64,000 nt of DNA from RPQJ01 sp963706755 (GTDB taxonomy: Bacteria > Pseudomonadota > Gammaproteobacteria > Steroidobacterales > Steroidobacteraceae), in NCBI GenBank assembly GCA_963706755.1, contig CAVPNH010000019.1, positions 186,001 to 250,000 of the forward strand, given 5' to 3'. Below the pieces are notes generated by a model. The model was not told the origin of the DNA and searched no databases. It saw nothing but the letters and a program-made list of their open reading frames with translations. Shown piece after piece: positions 43,622-53,899 of this stretch. The position numbers were made by a program, and so were the translations under genes. Within the stretch, counting starts at the first letter, position 1, and each line of letters begins with the position of its first letter.

Positions 43622-46412
43622 TCAGTGGGCCTCGTCCCAGTTCAGCCCGCGCCCGACTTCGACCTTGAGCGGCACCCTTAGCGCAGCCGCCGCCGACATG
43701 TGCTCGCGCAGGCCCTGCTCCACGCGCGCGACCGCGCCCTCCGCGACCTCGAGTACGAGTTCGTCGTGCACCTGCATCACGAGCCTTGCCCCGGCGTCGC
43801 CCGCGAGCCAGCGGTGCACGTCGATCATGGCCCGCTTGATGATGTCCGCTGCCGTGCCCTGCATGGGCGCGTTGATGGCGCTGCGCTCGGCGTACTGCCT
43901 GAACTGCTGGTTCTTCGAGCGGATGTCCGGCAGGTGCAGCCGCCGGCCCGCCACCGTTTCCACGTAGCCCTGCTCGCGGGCCGATGGCGCGGGTCTCGTC
44001 CATGTAGCGCTTCACGCCCGGGTAGCGGTGGAAATAGAGATCCACGTACTGCTGCGCCGCGCCGCGCTCGATGCCGAGCTGTCGGGCGAGCCCGAACGCG
44101 GACATGCCGTAGATCAGGCCGAAGTTGATCGCCTTGGCCGCCCGTCGCTGTTCCAGCGTCACCTGCGGCTCCGCCACTCCGAATACCTCGGCTGCCGTGG
44201 CCTGGTGGATGTCGCGATCCTCGGCAAAGGCCTTGAGCAGGCCTTCGTCGCCCGAGAGGTGCGCCATGATCCGGAGTTCGATCTGCGAATAGTCGGCGGC
44301 TACCAGCAGGTGACCGGGGGGTGCGACGAATGCCTGGCGGATGCGGCGTCCCTCGGGCGTGCGGATCGGGATGTTCTGCAGGTTCGGGTCGGTCGATGAC
44401 AGCCGGCCCGTGGCCGCCACCGCCTGGTGATAGGAGGTGTGCACGCGTCCCGTGCGCGGATCCACCTGGCCCGGCAGCTTGTCGGTGTAGGTGGAGCGGA
44501 GCTTCGCCATGCCACGGTAGTCGAGCACGATGCGCGGCAGCTCGAAGTCTTCGGCGAGTTCCTCGAGCACGTCCTCGGCAGTCGAGGGCTGGCCCTTCGC
44601 GGTCTTGCGCCGCGCGGGCAGGCCGAGCTTGCCGAAGAGCACCTCCTGCAGCTGCTTCGGAGAGTCGAGGTTGAACGGGCCGCCCGCGGCCGCGTGCGCC
44701 TTGCCCTGCAGCTCGAGCAGTTTCTTCGACAGTTCGTGGCTCTGCTTCCTGAGCATCGCGACGTCGATCAGCACGCCCGTGTGCTCCATGTCGAGCAGCA
44801 CCGGCACCAGCGGCTGTTCGATCTCCTCATAGAGCCTGCGCAGCGCCGGCAACTCACCGATGCGCGGCCAGAGCGTGCGGTGCAGGCGCAGCGCGACGTC
44901 GGCGTCCTCGGCCGAGTACTCGCCGGCGGTCTCGACCGGGACCTCGGCGAAGGGCAGCTGCTTCGCGCCCTTGCCCGCCACGTCCTCGTAGTGAATGGTC
45001 TCGATGCCGAGGTAGTGCCGTGCGGTGGAGTCGAGGTCGTGGCGTGTCGCGGTGCTGTCCAGCACGTAGGACTCGAGCATCGAGTCGTACTTCATCCCGC
45101 GGAGTTCGATGCCGTGGTTGCGCAGCACGTGGGCGTCGTACTTGAGGTGGTGCCCGAGCTTGGCGCGCGTCTCGTCTTCGAGCAGGGGCTTCAGGCGCGC
45201 CAGCACCTGTTGCCGGTCGAGCTGGTCGGGTGCGCCGGGATAGGTGTGCGCGAGCGGCACGTAGGCCGCGCGCCCGGGCTCGACGCAGAACGAGACGCCC
45301 ACGATCTCGGCCTGCATGTAATCGAGCGAAGTCGTTTCCGTGTCGAAGGAGATGATCTCCGCGGCATCGAGCTGTTCCATCCAGCGCTCGAATTCGCCCT
45401 GGTCGAGGATCACCTCGTAGTCTCGCGGGCCAAGGTCCGACGGCGCCGGTGCAGCCGACTCCGGTCCGCGACGGAACTGCGTCATCCCGGCGCCCGTCTC
45501 GGCTGCCGCGTGGACCCGCGCGGCCGAGAGCTCCGAGGCCGGGACGGTGGCGGGCTCGCCGCCGGGCAGTTGCTTCAGCAGCGACCGGAGTTCGAGCCTT
45601 GAATAGAGGGCGCGCAGGCGCTCGACGTCCGGCGCCGCCGGCACGAGTTCGCGAGGCGCGAGCGGGAGTTCGAGCTTGCAGTCGATGGTCGCGAGCCTGC
45701 GCGACAGCGCGAGGTCGTCCGTGTGCTCGCGCAAGCTCTCGCCCACCTTGCCCTCGACCTCGTCCCGGTGCGCGAGCAGGTTGTCCAGGGTCGAGTACTG
45801 GTTCAGCCACTTCGCGGCCGTCTTCGGTCCCACCTTGGGCACGCCGGGAATGTTGTCCGAGGCATCGCCCACGAGCGCGAGATAGTCCACGATCTGCTCG
45901 GGATACACGTCGAACTTGACCTTGACGCCCTCGCGATCGAGCGACGACCCCGTCATGGTGTTCACGAGCGAGACGCGCCCGTCGACCAGCTGCGCCATGT
46001 CCTTGTCGCCGGTCGAGATCACGACCTTCAGGCCCTCGTCCGCCGCGCGGCGGGCGAGCGTGCCGATGACGTCGTCGGCCTCCACGCCCTCGATCCGCAG
46101 CAAGGGCAGGCCGAGCGCCTGCACCGCATCGATCAGCGGCGCGACCTGCGCGCGAAGGTCGTCCGGCATGGGCGGGCGATGGGCCTTGTACTCGGCGAAG
46201 ATCTCGTCGCGGAAGGTGCGCCCGGGGGCGTCGAAAACGACCGCGATCAGCGCCGACGGGAGCTCCTTCTCGAGCTTGGCCAGCATGTTGAGCACGCCGA
46301 GCACGGCCCCGGTCGGCTCGCCCTTCGAATTCGAGAGCGGCGGCAGTGCGTGGAAGGCCCGGTAGAGATACGAGGAGCCATCCACCAGTACCAGTGTTGG
46401 CGATTCAGCCAC
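43622..46412 (-). CDS. polA: DNA polymerase I, one frameshift
   Basis: A repair and replication polymerase of about 930 residues. The 5'-3' exonuclease domain begins PTLVLVDGSSYLYRAFHALPP and has VEADDVIGTLA and GDKDMAQLV. The 3'-5' exonuclease shows IISFDTETTSLDYM (the DxE motif) and YSAEDADVALRL. The polymerase domain has DPNLQNIPIRTPEGRRIRQAF, ADYSQIELRIMAHLS and RRAAKAINFGLIYGMSAFGLA. One extra base near 43981 shifts the last 115 residues, where the other frame supplies YVETVAGRRLHLPDI and MQVHDELVLEV. It overlaps the LptM-like gene by eight bases. Confidence 0.94.
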
Positions 46413-46683
46413 CCGGAGGGGTTCCTTCGGGCGCAGGCGCAGGCGGCTTTTTCGGCTGAGGTGCCGTCGATTGGGGGGTCGTCGCCTGGGGAGTCGGCGG
46501 TGCAGTTGCCGGTGATTGCGTCGACGGCTGCTGCGATGCCGGAGTCGGAGATTCGACGGGCTGCGGCGCCGGCCGGATGATCACGGGGCCCGTGTCCTCG
46601 GGCAGCGTGAGCGGGCCCTTGTACCCGCAGCCCGCAAGCAGGGCTCCCAGCATCGCTACGGCCGCGCAGGTCCGGGGCGTCAT
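46405..46683 (-). CDS. LptM-like small lipoprotein with Pro/Thr/Gln-rich tail
   Basis: A 92-residue lipoprotein: signal and lipobox CAAVAMLGALLAGC, then GYKGPLTLPED, matching the GCGxKGPLxLP start of LptM (formerly YifL), which in E. coli assists LptD maturation. The remainder (about 35-92) is low-complexity, rich in Pro, Thr, Gln and Ala, much longer than in E. coli. ATG 46683 overlaps the thioesterase stop (ATGA), and its end overlaps the polA start. Assignment rests on the short motif, so it is moderately sure. Confidence 0.7.
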   Translation of the reverse strand: MTPRTCAAVAMLGALLAGCGYKGPLTLPEDTGPVIIRPAPQPVESPTPASQQPSTQSPATAPPTPQATTPQSTAPQPKKPPAPAPEGTPPGG

Positions 46684-47135
46684 GCGCGTGCACCGCCGGC
46701 GCGCGCCTGGGACGAGCCTTCCAGCACCATGACCGTCAGGCGTGAGATGCATGTCAGCCGCCCCTTGTCGTCCTCGATGCGTATCTCCCAGACCTGGGAG
46801 CGATTCCCTACGTGGATCGGTCGCGCCGTGCCGGTGACCCGTCCGCTGCGTGCCGACCGGACGTGGTTCAGGTTGATCTCGAGCCCGACGCAGTAGTAGC
46901 GGCTCATGTCCACGCAATGCGTTGCCGCGACGCTCCCGAGCGTCTCCGCCAGCACGGCGGACGCTCCACCGTGCAGCAGTCCGAACGGCTGGATGGTGCG
47001 CGAGTCCACGGGCAGCGTGGCCCGCAGGAAATCCGCGCCGATTTCCGTGAAGCGCAGGTCGAGGTGCTCGACCATGCTGCCGCGTGAGTACCCCTGGATA
47101 TCCTCCAGGGTGAAGGGCTGAAACCAGATGCTCAT
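46680..47135 (-). CDS. hotdog-fold thioesterase (PaaI/YbdB-like)
   Basis: A 151-residue acyl-CoA thioesterase-like protein. The hotdog core shows MVEHLDLRFTEIGADFLRATLPVD, then FGLLHGGASAVLAETLGSVAA (HGG motif with the catalytic Glu after it). YCVGLEINLNHVRSARSGRVTG and LTCISRLTVMVL follow. The pattern is that of PaaI/YbdB/MenI-type enzymes acting on aromatic or hydroxybenzoyl-CoA; the exact substrate is unknown. It heads a minus-strand unit with the LptM-like gene and polA. Confidence 0.85.
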   Translation of the reverse strand: MSIWFQPFTLEDIQGYSRGSMVEHLDLRFTEIGADFLRATLPVDSRTIQPFGLLHGGASAVLAETLGSVAATHCVDMSRYYCVGLEINLNHVRSARSGRVTGTARPIHVGNRSQVWEIRIEDDKGRLTCISRLTVMVLEGSSQARAGGARA

Positions 47136-47293
47136 TCCAGGGTCGTCCAGGTCGGGAAAGGGAGGGCCAAGGCGGGTCCGGACCGGGATTGTACCCGTCG
47201 CCTCGCCCGGGACCGCGCGGAGCTTCTATTGGCCACGGGAGCGCCGATAGAGCAGAATTCCTGCATAGCAAAAGCCAGTTCCGGAGCATTCCG

Positions 47294-49077
47294 ATGACCG
47301 ATTACCAGGCCCCCCTCAAGCAGATGAAGTTCACGCTCGAGCACCTCGCCGACTTTGCTGAGGTGAGCGCACTTGCGGACTTCTCGTCGGTCGACGCGGA
47401 CACGATCGAGGCCGTGCTCGAGGAAGCTGCGAAATTCGCGAGCGGCGTGCTGGCCCCGACCAACGTCATCGGGGATCGCCAGGGCGTGAGGGTCGTCGGC
47501 GACGGCGTGGAGGTGCCGGCCGAATTCACCGACGCCTACGCCAGGTTCTGCGAAGGCGGCTGGCCGGGCATCGCGAGCAATCCCGAGTTCGGCGGCCAGG
47601 GGCTGCCGAAGACCCTCGCGGTCGCCTGCGACGAGATGTGGGCGGCGTCGAACGTCGCGTTCGCGCTTTGCCCGGAACTCTCGCAGGGCGCGATCCTTGC
47701 CATGGACCGCCATGGCGCGGACGACATCAAGGCCATGTTCCTCGAGAAGATGGTCTCCGGCCAGTGGGCCGGCTCGATGTGCCTGACGGAGGCGCAGGCG
47801 GGATCCGACCTGTCGAGCCTTACAAGCCGCGCCGAACCGAAGGGTGACCGTTACCTCATCACCGGCCAGAAGATCTTCATCACCTGGGGCGACCACACCA
47901 TGGCCGAGAACATCGTGCACCTCGTGCTGGCGCGCCTGCCGGACGCGCCGCCGGGCACGAAGGGCATCTCGCTCTTCGTCGTGCCGAAGTACATGGTCAA
48001 CGACGACGGCACGCCTGGGCCCGCGCAACGACAACTTCTGCGTCTCCGTCGAGCACAAGATGGGCATCCACGCGAGCCCGACCTGCGTCATGTCCTTCGG
48101 CGACAAGGGCGGGGCCGAGGGTTTGCTGGTCGGCAAGCCGAACGGGGCCTGGCCGCATGTTCACGATGATGAACTACATGCGCGCTCGCGCGTGGGCGTG
48201 CAGGGCGTCGCCTCGCCGACCGCTCGTACCAGGCGGCGGTCGCCTATGCGCGCGAGCGCGTGCAGGGCCGCGCGCCGGGCGAGAAGGGCAGGGTCGCCAT
48301 CATCCGCCACCCGGACGTGCGACGCATGCTGCTGACGATGCGCGCGCTCACGCAGGCGGCGCGCGCGATCTGCTACTACACGGCGTTCGTGCCTCGATCG
48401 CGCGCGGCGCACGGCACGGACGCCGAGGCCGTGCGCATGCCGCCAGGACCGTGCCGACCTGCTGACGCCGATCGCCAAGGCCTGGTCGACGGACCTCGGC
48501 TCGAGGTCGCCTCGATCGGCATCCAGGTCCACGGCGGCATGGGCTTCGTCGAGGAGACCGGCGCGGCGCAGTACTACCGGGACGCGCGCATCGCGCCGAT
48601 CTACGAAGGCACGAACGCATCCAGGCGATCGACCTCGTCGGCCGCAAGCTGGTGCGCGACGGCGGCGCCACCGTGTCCGCATTCGTCTCCGACATGCGTG
48701 AGGTCGACGCGCCGCTCGCGAACGCGGGTGACGAATTCGCCGTCGTGCGCAGCGCGCTTGCTCGCTCGCTCGACGAACTCGTCCAGTGCTCGACCTACAT
48801 CCTGACGAACGAGAAACGCGACCCCGAACTCACCGGATCCGCGGCGTTCAACTACCTGATGCTGCTCGGCACGATCATCGGCGGCTGGCAGCTCGCACGC
48901 GGCGCGCTCGTCGCACACCAGCAGCTCGGGGCGGGCGGCGACAAGGCCTTCCTCGAGACGCAGGTGGTGATGGCCCGGTTCTATGCCGAGCAGGTACTGC
49001 CGAGGTGCACGGGCTACGCTGCGGCGATTCAATCGGGCAGCCGTTCGACCATGGCACTTGCCGCGGACGCCTTCTGA
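47294..49077 (+). CDS. acyl-CoA dehydrogenase (DmdC-like, about 590 aa), many frameshifts
   Basis: An FAD enzyme oxidising an acyl-CoA. ATG 47294 gives MTDYQAPLKQMKFTLEHL, characteristic of the long acyl-CoA dehydrogenase group that includes DmdC. Intact segments are GGWPGIASNPEFGGQGLP, SMCLTEAQAGSDLSSLTS, IFITWGDHTMAENIVHLVLAR, then in other frames NDNFCVSVEHKMGIHASPTC, MFTMMNY, GRVAIIRHPDVRRMLLTMRA, QVHGGMGFVEETGAAQYYRD and IYEGTN. The final 150 residues (GRKLVRDGGATVSAFVSD to ALAADAF) are in one frame. At least six indels lie between 48020 and 48620. The collinear order supports one gene. Confidence 0.85.
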
Positions 49078-49084
49078 CGGGGCG

Positions 49085-49681
49085 ATGACCGGCCGCGCCC
49101 AGGGTCCGGCGCACGTACCCGTGGCTGACGCGGGCGATCCCTGGGTGCGCCTGGACGATTGCCTGGATCGCGCGCCGCCGGGACTGCATCCGTGGCTCGC
49201 CGAGCCGGGCCTGCTGACGGCGCTGGTGCGCCGGACCTGCGATGGCGACACGAGGTTTCGCCTGCTGCGCGTCGGACGGGCGCCGCTCGCTGCGGCGCTC
49301 GCGCGGCGCATGGGCGTGGCGGACACGGGCTGCGTGCTCCGCGAGATCGAGTTCGCCTGCGGCGACACGCGCTGGATCTTCGCGCAGTCCGTGTTCCCGG
49401 ATTCCACCGTCGAACAGCATCCGTGGCTGGCGGAGCTCGGCAACGTCGCGCTCGGCGAGTCGCTGCTCGGCCGGCCGGACGTGAGCCGGCAGCCGCTCGA
49501 GTACCGCGAACTCGCGGTGAATGACGAACTCGCGGTCGCCGTCGGCGGCCTCGAGACGTCGGCATGGGCGCGCCGCGCCGTGTATCACCTGTCCGAGGCG
49601 CCGATCCTGGTCCAGGAAGTCTTCCTGCCGGCGCTTTGTGTTGACGGCCGGACGTCGAGCCGGCCGGGGAGTACTGCATGA
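49085..49681 (+). CDS. ubiC: chorismate--pyruvate lyase
   Basis: Converts chorismate to 4-hydroxybenzoate, the ring precursor of ubiquinone. The 198-residue protein matches UbiC in LREIEFACGDTRWIFAQSVFPDSTV (active-site Arg), LGNVALGESLLG (conserved Gly) and PILVQEVFLPAL (active-site Glu). ATG 49085 lies seven bases after the acyl-CoA dehydrogenase. Overall similarity is moderate. The stop overlaps the next gene by four bases (ATGA), an unusual partnership with aromatic-degradation genes. Confidence 0.82.
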   Translation: MTGRAQGPAHVPVADAGDPWVRLDDCLDRAPPGLHPWLAEPGLLTALVRRTCDGDTRFRLLRVGRAPLAAALARRMGVADTGCVLREIEFACGDTRWIFAQSVFPDSTVEQHPWLAELGNVALGESLLGRPDVSRQPLEYRELAVNDELAVAVGGLETSAWARRAVYHLSEAPILVQEVFLPALCVDGRTSSRPGSTA

Positions 49682-50364
49682 ACTATGAATTCGCGCCGCC
49701 GATGGCGCCGACCATCGAGATCGCGGGCACCACTGCGCGCTTTCCCGTGCATCGGATCTACTGCGTCGGGCGCAACTATGCCGCCCACGCGCGCGAGATG
49801 GGCATGGATCCGGAGCGCGAACCGCCGTTCTTTTTCTCCAAGCCAGCCGATGCGGTCACCGCGAACGGCGCGGGCGTTCCGTACCCGCCGCGCACGTCGA
49901 ACCTGCACCATGAGATCGAGCTCGTGGTCGCGATCGGCGAGGGCGGCCGCGACATCCCGGTCGCGAACGCGCTCGCGCACGTGTTCGGTTACGCGGTCGG
50001 CAACGATCTCACGCGCCGCGACCTGCAGTTCGCCGCGCGCGAGAAGGGCCAGCCCTGGGACGTCTCCAAGGGCTTCGACCACTCGGCACCCGTGACCGCG
50101 ATCCGCCGCGTCGCGGACGTCGGGCACCTCGCGCGCGGGGCGATCTGGATCGAGGTGAACGGAGAGACGCGGCAGAGGGCCGATCTCTGCGAAATGATCT
50201 GGAACGTCCCGGAGATCGTGAGCGAACTCTCTGCGCTCTTCGAGCTCATGCCGGGCGACCTCATTTTCACGGGCACGCCGGCGGGGGTGGGTCCAGTGGT
50301 TCGCGGCGACAGCCTGGTCGGTGGCATCGACGGGCTCGACACGCTGCGCACGACGATCGTCTGA
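49678..50364 (+). CDS. fumarylacetoacetate hydrolase family protein (fumarylpyruvate hydrolase-like)
   Basis: A 228-residue FAH-fold hydrolase. The metal ligands and signature are in HHEIELVVAIGEGG, GYAVGNDLTRRDLQ, FDHSAPVTAI and LMPGDLIFTGTPAGVGPV. RIYCVGRNYAAHAREMG near the N-terminus is typical of the short family including fumarylpyruvate hydrolase (gentisate pathway). It is followed 16 bases later by a maleylpyruvate/maleylacetoacetate isomerase-like gene. The pair fits ring-cleavage product breakdown from gentisate or homogentisate; the dioxygenase is not in the window. Confidence 0.88.
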   Translation: MNYEFAPPMAPTIEIAGTTARFPVHRIYCVGRNYAAHAREMGMDPEREPPFFFSKPADAVTANGAGVPYPPRTSNLHHEIELVVAIGEGGRDIPVANALAHVFGYAVGNDLTRRDLQFAAREKGQPWDVSKGFDHSAPVTAIRRVADVGHLARGAIWIEVNGETRQRADLCEMIWNVPEIVSELSALFELMPGDLIFTGTPAGVGPVVRGDSLVGGIDGLDTLRTTIV

Positions 50365-50380
50365 CCGCGTGGAATAAATC

Positions 50381-51030
50381 ATGGCCCTCAAGCTCTACAC
50401 CTACTGGCGGAGTTCTGCGGCGTTCCGCGTGCGCATCGCGCTGAACCTCAAGGGGCTCGCTTACGAGTCCGTGCCCAGGCACCTGATGCGCGACGGCGGC
50501 GAGCAGCGAAGCCGCGAATACCTCGCGCTCAACCCACAGGGACTCGTCCCTGCGCTCGACCACGACGGAACGCTGCTCACGCAGTCGCTCGCGATCTGCG
50601 AGTACCTCGATGAGATGCATCCAGAGCCGCCGTTGCTCCCGGGCGACGCAGTCGCGCGTGCTCAGGTCCGCGCGATGGCGCTCGCGGTCGCCTGCGACAT
50701 CCATCCGCTCAACAACCTGAGGGTGCTCATGTACCTGCGCGGCGAGCTCCACAGCAAGACGAGGCCGTGAACCGCTGGGCGCGACACTGGATCGGCCGCG
50801 GCTTCGAGGCGCTGGAGCAGTTGATCGCGCGTCACTCTGCCGACGGCCTGTACTGTTACGGACCGGACGTGACGCTCGCCGACGTGTTCCTGCTGCCGCA
50901 GGTGTTCAACGCGCGGCGCGTCGATCTCGACCTTGCGCCCTACCCACGCATCAAGGCGGTTGCGGCGCATCTCGAGGCGCTGCCGGCGTTCGCCGCAGCC
51001 CGGCCGGAGCGACAGCCCGACGCCGAGTGA
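50381..51030 (+). CDS. maiA: maleylacetoacetate/maleylpyruvate isomerase (zeta GST), one frameshift
   Basis: A zeta-class glutathione-S-transferase fold of about 216 residues that isomerises maleyl to fumaryl ring-cleavage products for the FAH enzyme upstream. The N-terminus KLYTYWRSSAAFRVRIALNLKG contains the SSx-x-x-RVRIAL glutathione motif. NPQGLVPALDHDGTLLTQSLAI binds glutathione. A missing base near 50755 shifts the frame after YLRGELHS, and DEAVNRWARHWIGRGFEALE continues to 51030 with VTLADVFLLPQVFNA. Whether the substrate is maleylpyruvate or maleylacetoacetate cannot be decided by eye. Confidence 0.88.
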
Positions 51031-51123
51031 CCCGGCAATGGCCATTGCGGCGTGGCCACGCCGCGCTGCCTGTCGGCTCCGGAGTCGGGTCCAGAGGGCC
51101 CTGGGAAACCAGCGGAAAGCGTT

Positions 51124-52923
51124 CTAGTTCTTGCCCGTAAAGCCGAGCTCGCGCATCAGCACGTCGAACCGCGGATCGGAACGCAGGTTGTCGAGCGATG
51201 GATCGACGTACACCTGCCCCATCAGTCCCGGATCGTGCACCCGCCGCGCGGCGGCGAGCGAGCCGAAAGCTTCGTCACGGTTGCCCAGCGCCGCGTGGAT
51301 CTGCGCGTACTGATAGGACGCTGCGTCGCCGAAGGCCTTGTGCATGGCCGCCATCTCCGCGCGGGCGAGGTCGGGCTTGTCCTTGCGTGCGAAGGTGAAC
51401 GCGCGCCCGAACATTCGCTGCCAGGAAATGGTCTCCAGGTCGAACTCCGCCAGCGCCTCGTCGTTGCGACCCTGCTGGAGCATGACCAGACCAAGGTAGT
51501 AGTGCGACGCGGGGCGCCCGGGGGCGAGTGACATCGCGTGGCGGATCGCGCGCGCGGACTCATCGTATTGCCGCGCAAAGTAGAGCGCATTCGACAGGTT
51601 TACATGTGCGCTGGGCGCGATCGGATCGAGTTCGACGGCCTTGCGCGCGGACGCAATGGCGCGCTCGCTCTCGCCCAGGCTGTACTCGAAGCCCGAATAG
51701 GCGAGCTGCACGTCGTAGCTGCCCGGGCTCAGGCTGAGAGCGCGTTCGGCGGAGGCTTTCGCCGCGGCCGGGTCCAGGTCCACGTTGAACTGGACGAACC
51801 CGAGTGTCAGCAGCGCGTCCGGCAGGTCGGGCGCGAGTTCGAGCGCGCGTTCCGACGCCTGTCGCGCCTGCTGGAAGCCGACGTCGAAAGGCATGTAGGC
51901 GTTCGAAGCCAGCGCGTTCAACGCGTCGGCCTTGCCGGCGTAGGCGCGCGCGTAGCCGGGATCGAGCCGGATCGCCTCGTCGAATGCCGCGAGCGCGTTG
52001 CGAAGCGTGGCTTCGGCTTCCCCTTCATGACGCGCGTGCTTCCCCCGCAGGTAGGCCTCGTAGGCGGCCGGGACCTGGGTGCCGCCGGACTCTCCCACGG
52101 CCGCAGGCTTGAGCAGCTTGAGCTTGAGCGCGTCCACGACCTCGTTCGAGATTTCGTCCTGCACCGCGAAGATGTCGTTCAGGTCGCGGTCGTAGGTCTG
52201 GGACCAGAGGTGCGAGCTGTCCGCGGAGCGGATGAGCTGCGTCGTGATCCGCACGCGATTGCCGGACTTCCGCACGCTGCCTTCGAGCACGTTGTCCACG
52301 TTGAGATCGCGCGCGACGTCCGCGATCCTGACCTCCTTGCCCTTGTAGGAGAACGACGAGGTGCGCGCGATCACGCGCAGGCCGGGCACGTTGGCCAGTA
52401 CGTTCAGCAGTTCCTCGGTCAGGCCGTCGGAGAAGTACTCGTTCGCCTTGTCGTCGCTCATATTGACGAAGGGGAGGACGGCGATCGAGGCCTCGGCCGC
52501 CTCTCGCGGCGCAGACGTGCCGGCAGGCGCCGAAACGCCCGTGGCCTCGCCCTGTGCGGCGGTCGTCGCGGGTGCTCGACGGAGGACGAAGCGGTCCACC
52601 ACGACGAGCCCGATGGCCACGACCAGCAGCACGGCGATGAGGACATTCAATTTGCCCGCGGTCTGGTGAGTGACCGACACGCCGGGCTCGACGTCGCGCT
52701 CCCGCTTCAGGCCCTCGGGCGTGAGTTCGTAGACCCACGCGAACACCAGCGCCATGGGGAAGCCCAGCAGCAGCAGGCCCAGCAGGAGCTTCAAGCCCCA
52801 GGCTGGGACGCCGAGCGCGCCGAACAGCAGGTCGCCGACCTGGAGCAGGACCCAGGCCGCCACGCCATAGAACATCGCCACGCGAAAGACGTTACGGCGC
52901 CTGAGTTCCGCGACGAGCGACAT
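51124..52923 (-). CDS. membrane protein with TolB/FlgO-like domain and TPR repeats
   Basis: A 599-residue protein. The N-terminus LVAELRRRNVFRVAMFYGVAAW has three membrane helices (about 14-30, 42-60, 93-110). A TolB/FlgO-like domain follows, with SIAVLPFVNMSDDKANEYFSDGL, VIARTSSFSYKGK, VDNVLEGSVRKSGNRVRIT and LWSQTYDRDLNDIFAVQDEI. The C-terminal half is TPR repeats (LDPGYARAYAGKADAL, ELAPDLPDALLTLGFV, ELDPIAPSAHVNLSNALYFA). This architecture is common in gammaproteobacteria, often behind adenylate-cyclase or winged-helix domains, absent here. It probably acts as a scaffold or sensor; function is unknown. Confidence 0.8.
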   Translation of the reverse strand: MSLVAELRRRNVFRVAMFYGVAAWVLLQVGDLLFGALGVPAWGLKLLLGLLLLGFPMALVFAWVYELTPEGLKRERDVEPGVSVTHQTAGKLNVLIAVLLVVAIGLVVVDRFVLRRAPATTAAQGEATGVSAPAGTSAPREAAEASIAVLPFVNMSDDKANEYFSDGLTEELLNVLANVPGLRVIARTSSFSYKGKEVRIADVARDLNVDNVLEGSVRKSGNRVRITTQLIRSADSSHLWSQTYDRDLNDIFAVQDEISNEVVDALKLKLLKPAAVGESGGTQVPAAYEAYLRGKHARHEGEAEATLRNALAAFDEAIRLDPGYARAYAGKADALNALASNAYMPFDVGFQQARQASERALELAPDLPDALLTLGFVQFNVDLDPAAAKASAERALSLSPGSYDVQLAYSGFEYSLGESERAIASARKAVELDPIAPSAHVNLSNALYFARQYDESARAIRHAMSLAPGRPASHYYLGLVMLQQGRNDEALAEFDLETISWQRMFGRAFTFARKDKPDLARAEMAAMHKAFGDAASYQYAQIHAALGNRDEAFGSLAAARRVHDPGLMGQVYVDPSLDNLRSDPRFDVLMRELGFTGKN

Positions 52924-53037
52924 TTGTTCCCCTGATGACCCTGGTCGCCCGCAAGGATGACCTCGGCGGCGCGAATGTCAACGCTGCGCGTCGTATGGGC
53001 TGGCTGGCCAGGAGCGCGACGCCGCCTGTCGACGCCG

Positions 53038-53799
53038 TTACCGGCCGAGTTGCGCCAGCGCCATGCGCATCGGCGCATCGGAGACCCTGACCCATCCTTC
53101 GAACGGACTGTCCAGCTCCAGGACGAGGAATATCGCCAGCGTGGCGCAGGTGGCAAACGTGAACAGCGCCGACATCATCATTGCGTGGCGGGGCGCAAAC
53201 AGTCCCCAGCCGAAGAAGATGACGCACAGCCAGGACACCAGCACCGCGAGCACCGGAGTCGAGATGGTGCCTGCGTGCTGCAGGACGAGATACCAGCGCT
53301 CCCCGCCCGCGTCGTATGCGAGATCGAGCGCCCTCGATCGCAACTCGCGCTGCTCGTCGGTTCCGGGAGAGAGACGCCGGATGCCGGCCTGGACCTCGTC
53401 CTGCCTGGAGGCGGCATTCGGATTGAGCATTGCCTCGTGCTGCGCCGGGTCGCGGGAAAAAATGAATTCGACCGTGGCCCCGAAATTCTTTGCAAGGAGC
53501 CCGCGGACCTCGTTGGCCTCGGGCCCGTACTGATAGAGGAGATGATCAAGCTGGAGGACCTTGACGGTCACGGTCGTCAGCTCGTTGCTGACGGTATTGA
53601 ACGACGCGCTGGCGGACGAGATGAGCAGTCCCATCACCAGCGCCGCAAGCGTGCCGATCAGGCTGAGGCCGAGCTTGACGATATCCTTCGCATCGTCGCC
53701 CACGTGGCGTTCGGGCAGGATCTTGCGCAGCCCGATCCCCAGCAGGGCGCTGCCGAAGATGCACGCGACGACGATCAGGCCGATTTCCCTGGGGGTCAT
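53038..53799 (-). CDS. DUF4239 family membrane protein
   Basis: A 253-residue inner-membrane protein with about four helices (IGLIVVACIFGSALLGIGL, LGLSLIGTLAALVMGLLI, ISTPVLAVLVSWLCVIFFGW, SALFTFATCATLAIFLVLE). A soluble helical region between helices 2 and 3 includes SASASFNTVSNELTTVTVKV. The pattern fits DUF4239, a bestrophin-like family of unknown function. ATG 53799 gives MTPREIGLI; the upstream open frame to 53994 has no homology. It is a stand-alone gene after argH, in a 97-base spacing without a visible terminator. Confidence 0.7.
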   Translation of the reverse strand: MTPREIGLIVVACIFGSALLGIGLRKILPERHVGDDAKDIVKLGLSLIGTLAALVMGLLISSASASFNTVSNELTTVTVKVLQLDHLLYQYGPEANEVRGLLAKNFGATVEFIFSRDPAQHEAMLNPNAASRQDEVQAGIRRLSPGTDEQRELRSRALDLAYDAGGERWYLVLQHAGTISTPVLAVLVSWLCVIFFGWGLFAPRHAMMMSALFTFATCATLAIFLVLELDSPFEGWVRVSDAPMRMALAQLGR

Positions 53800-53899
53800 G
53801 CTGCAATCCTGTCCAGGTGAGCGCCCTGCACGCGATCTCGCTACGGCTGCCGGGAGTGAAGACTCCGCGGCGGATAGTGCCTGAGTTACCTCGCCCGGG

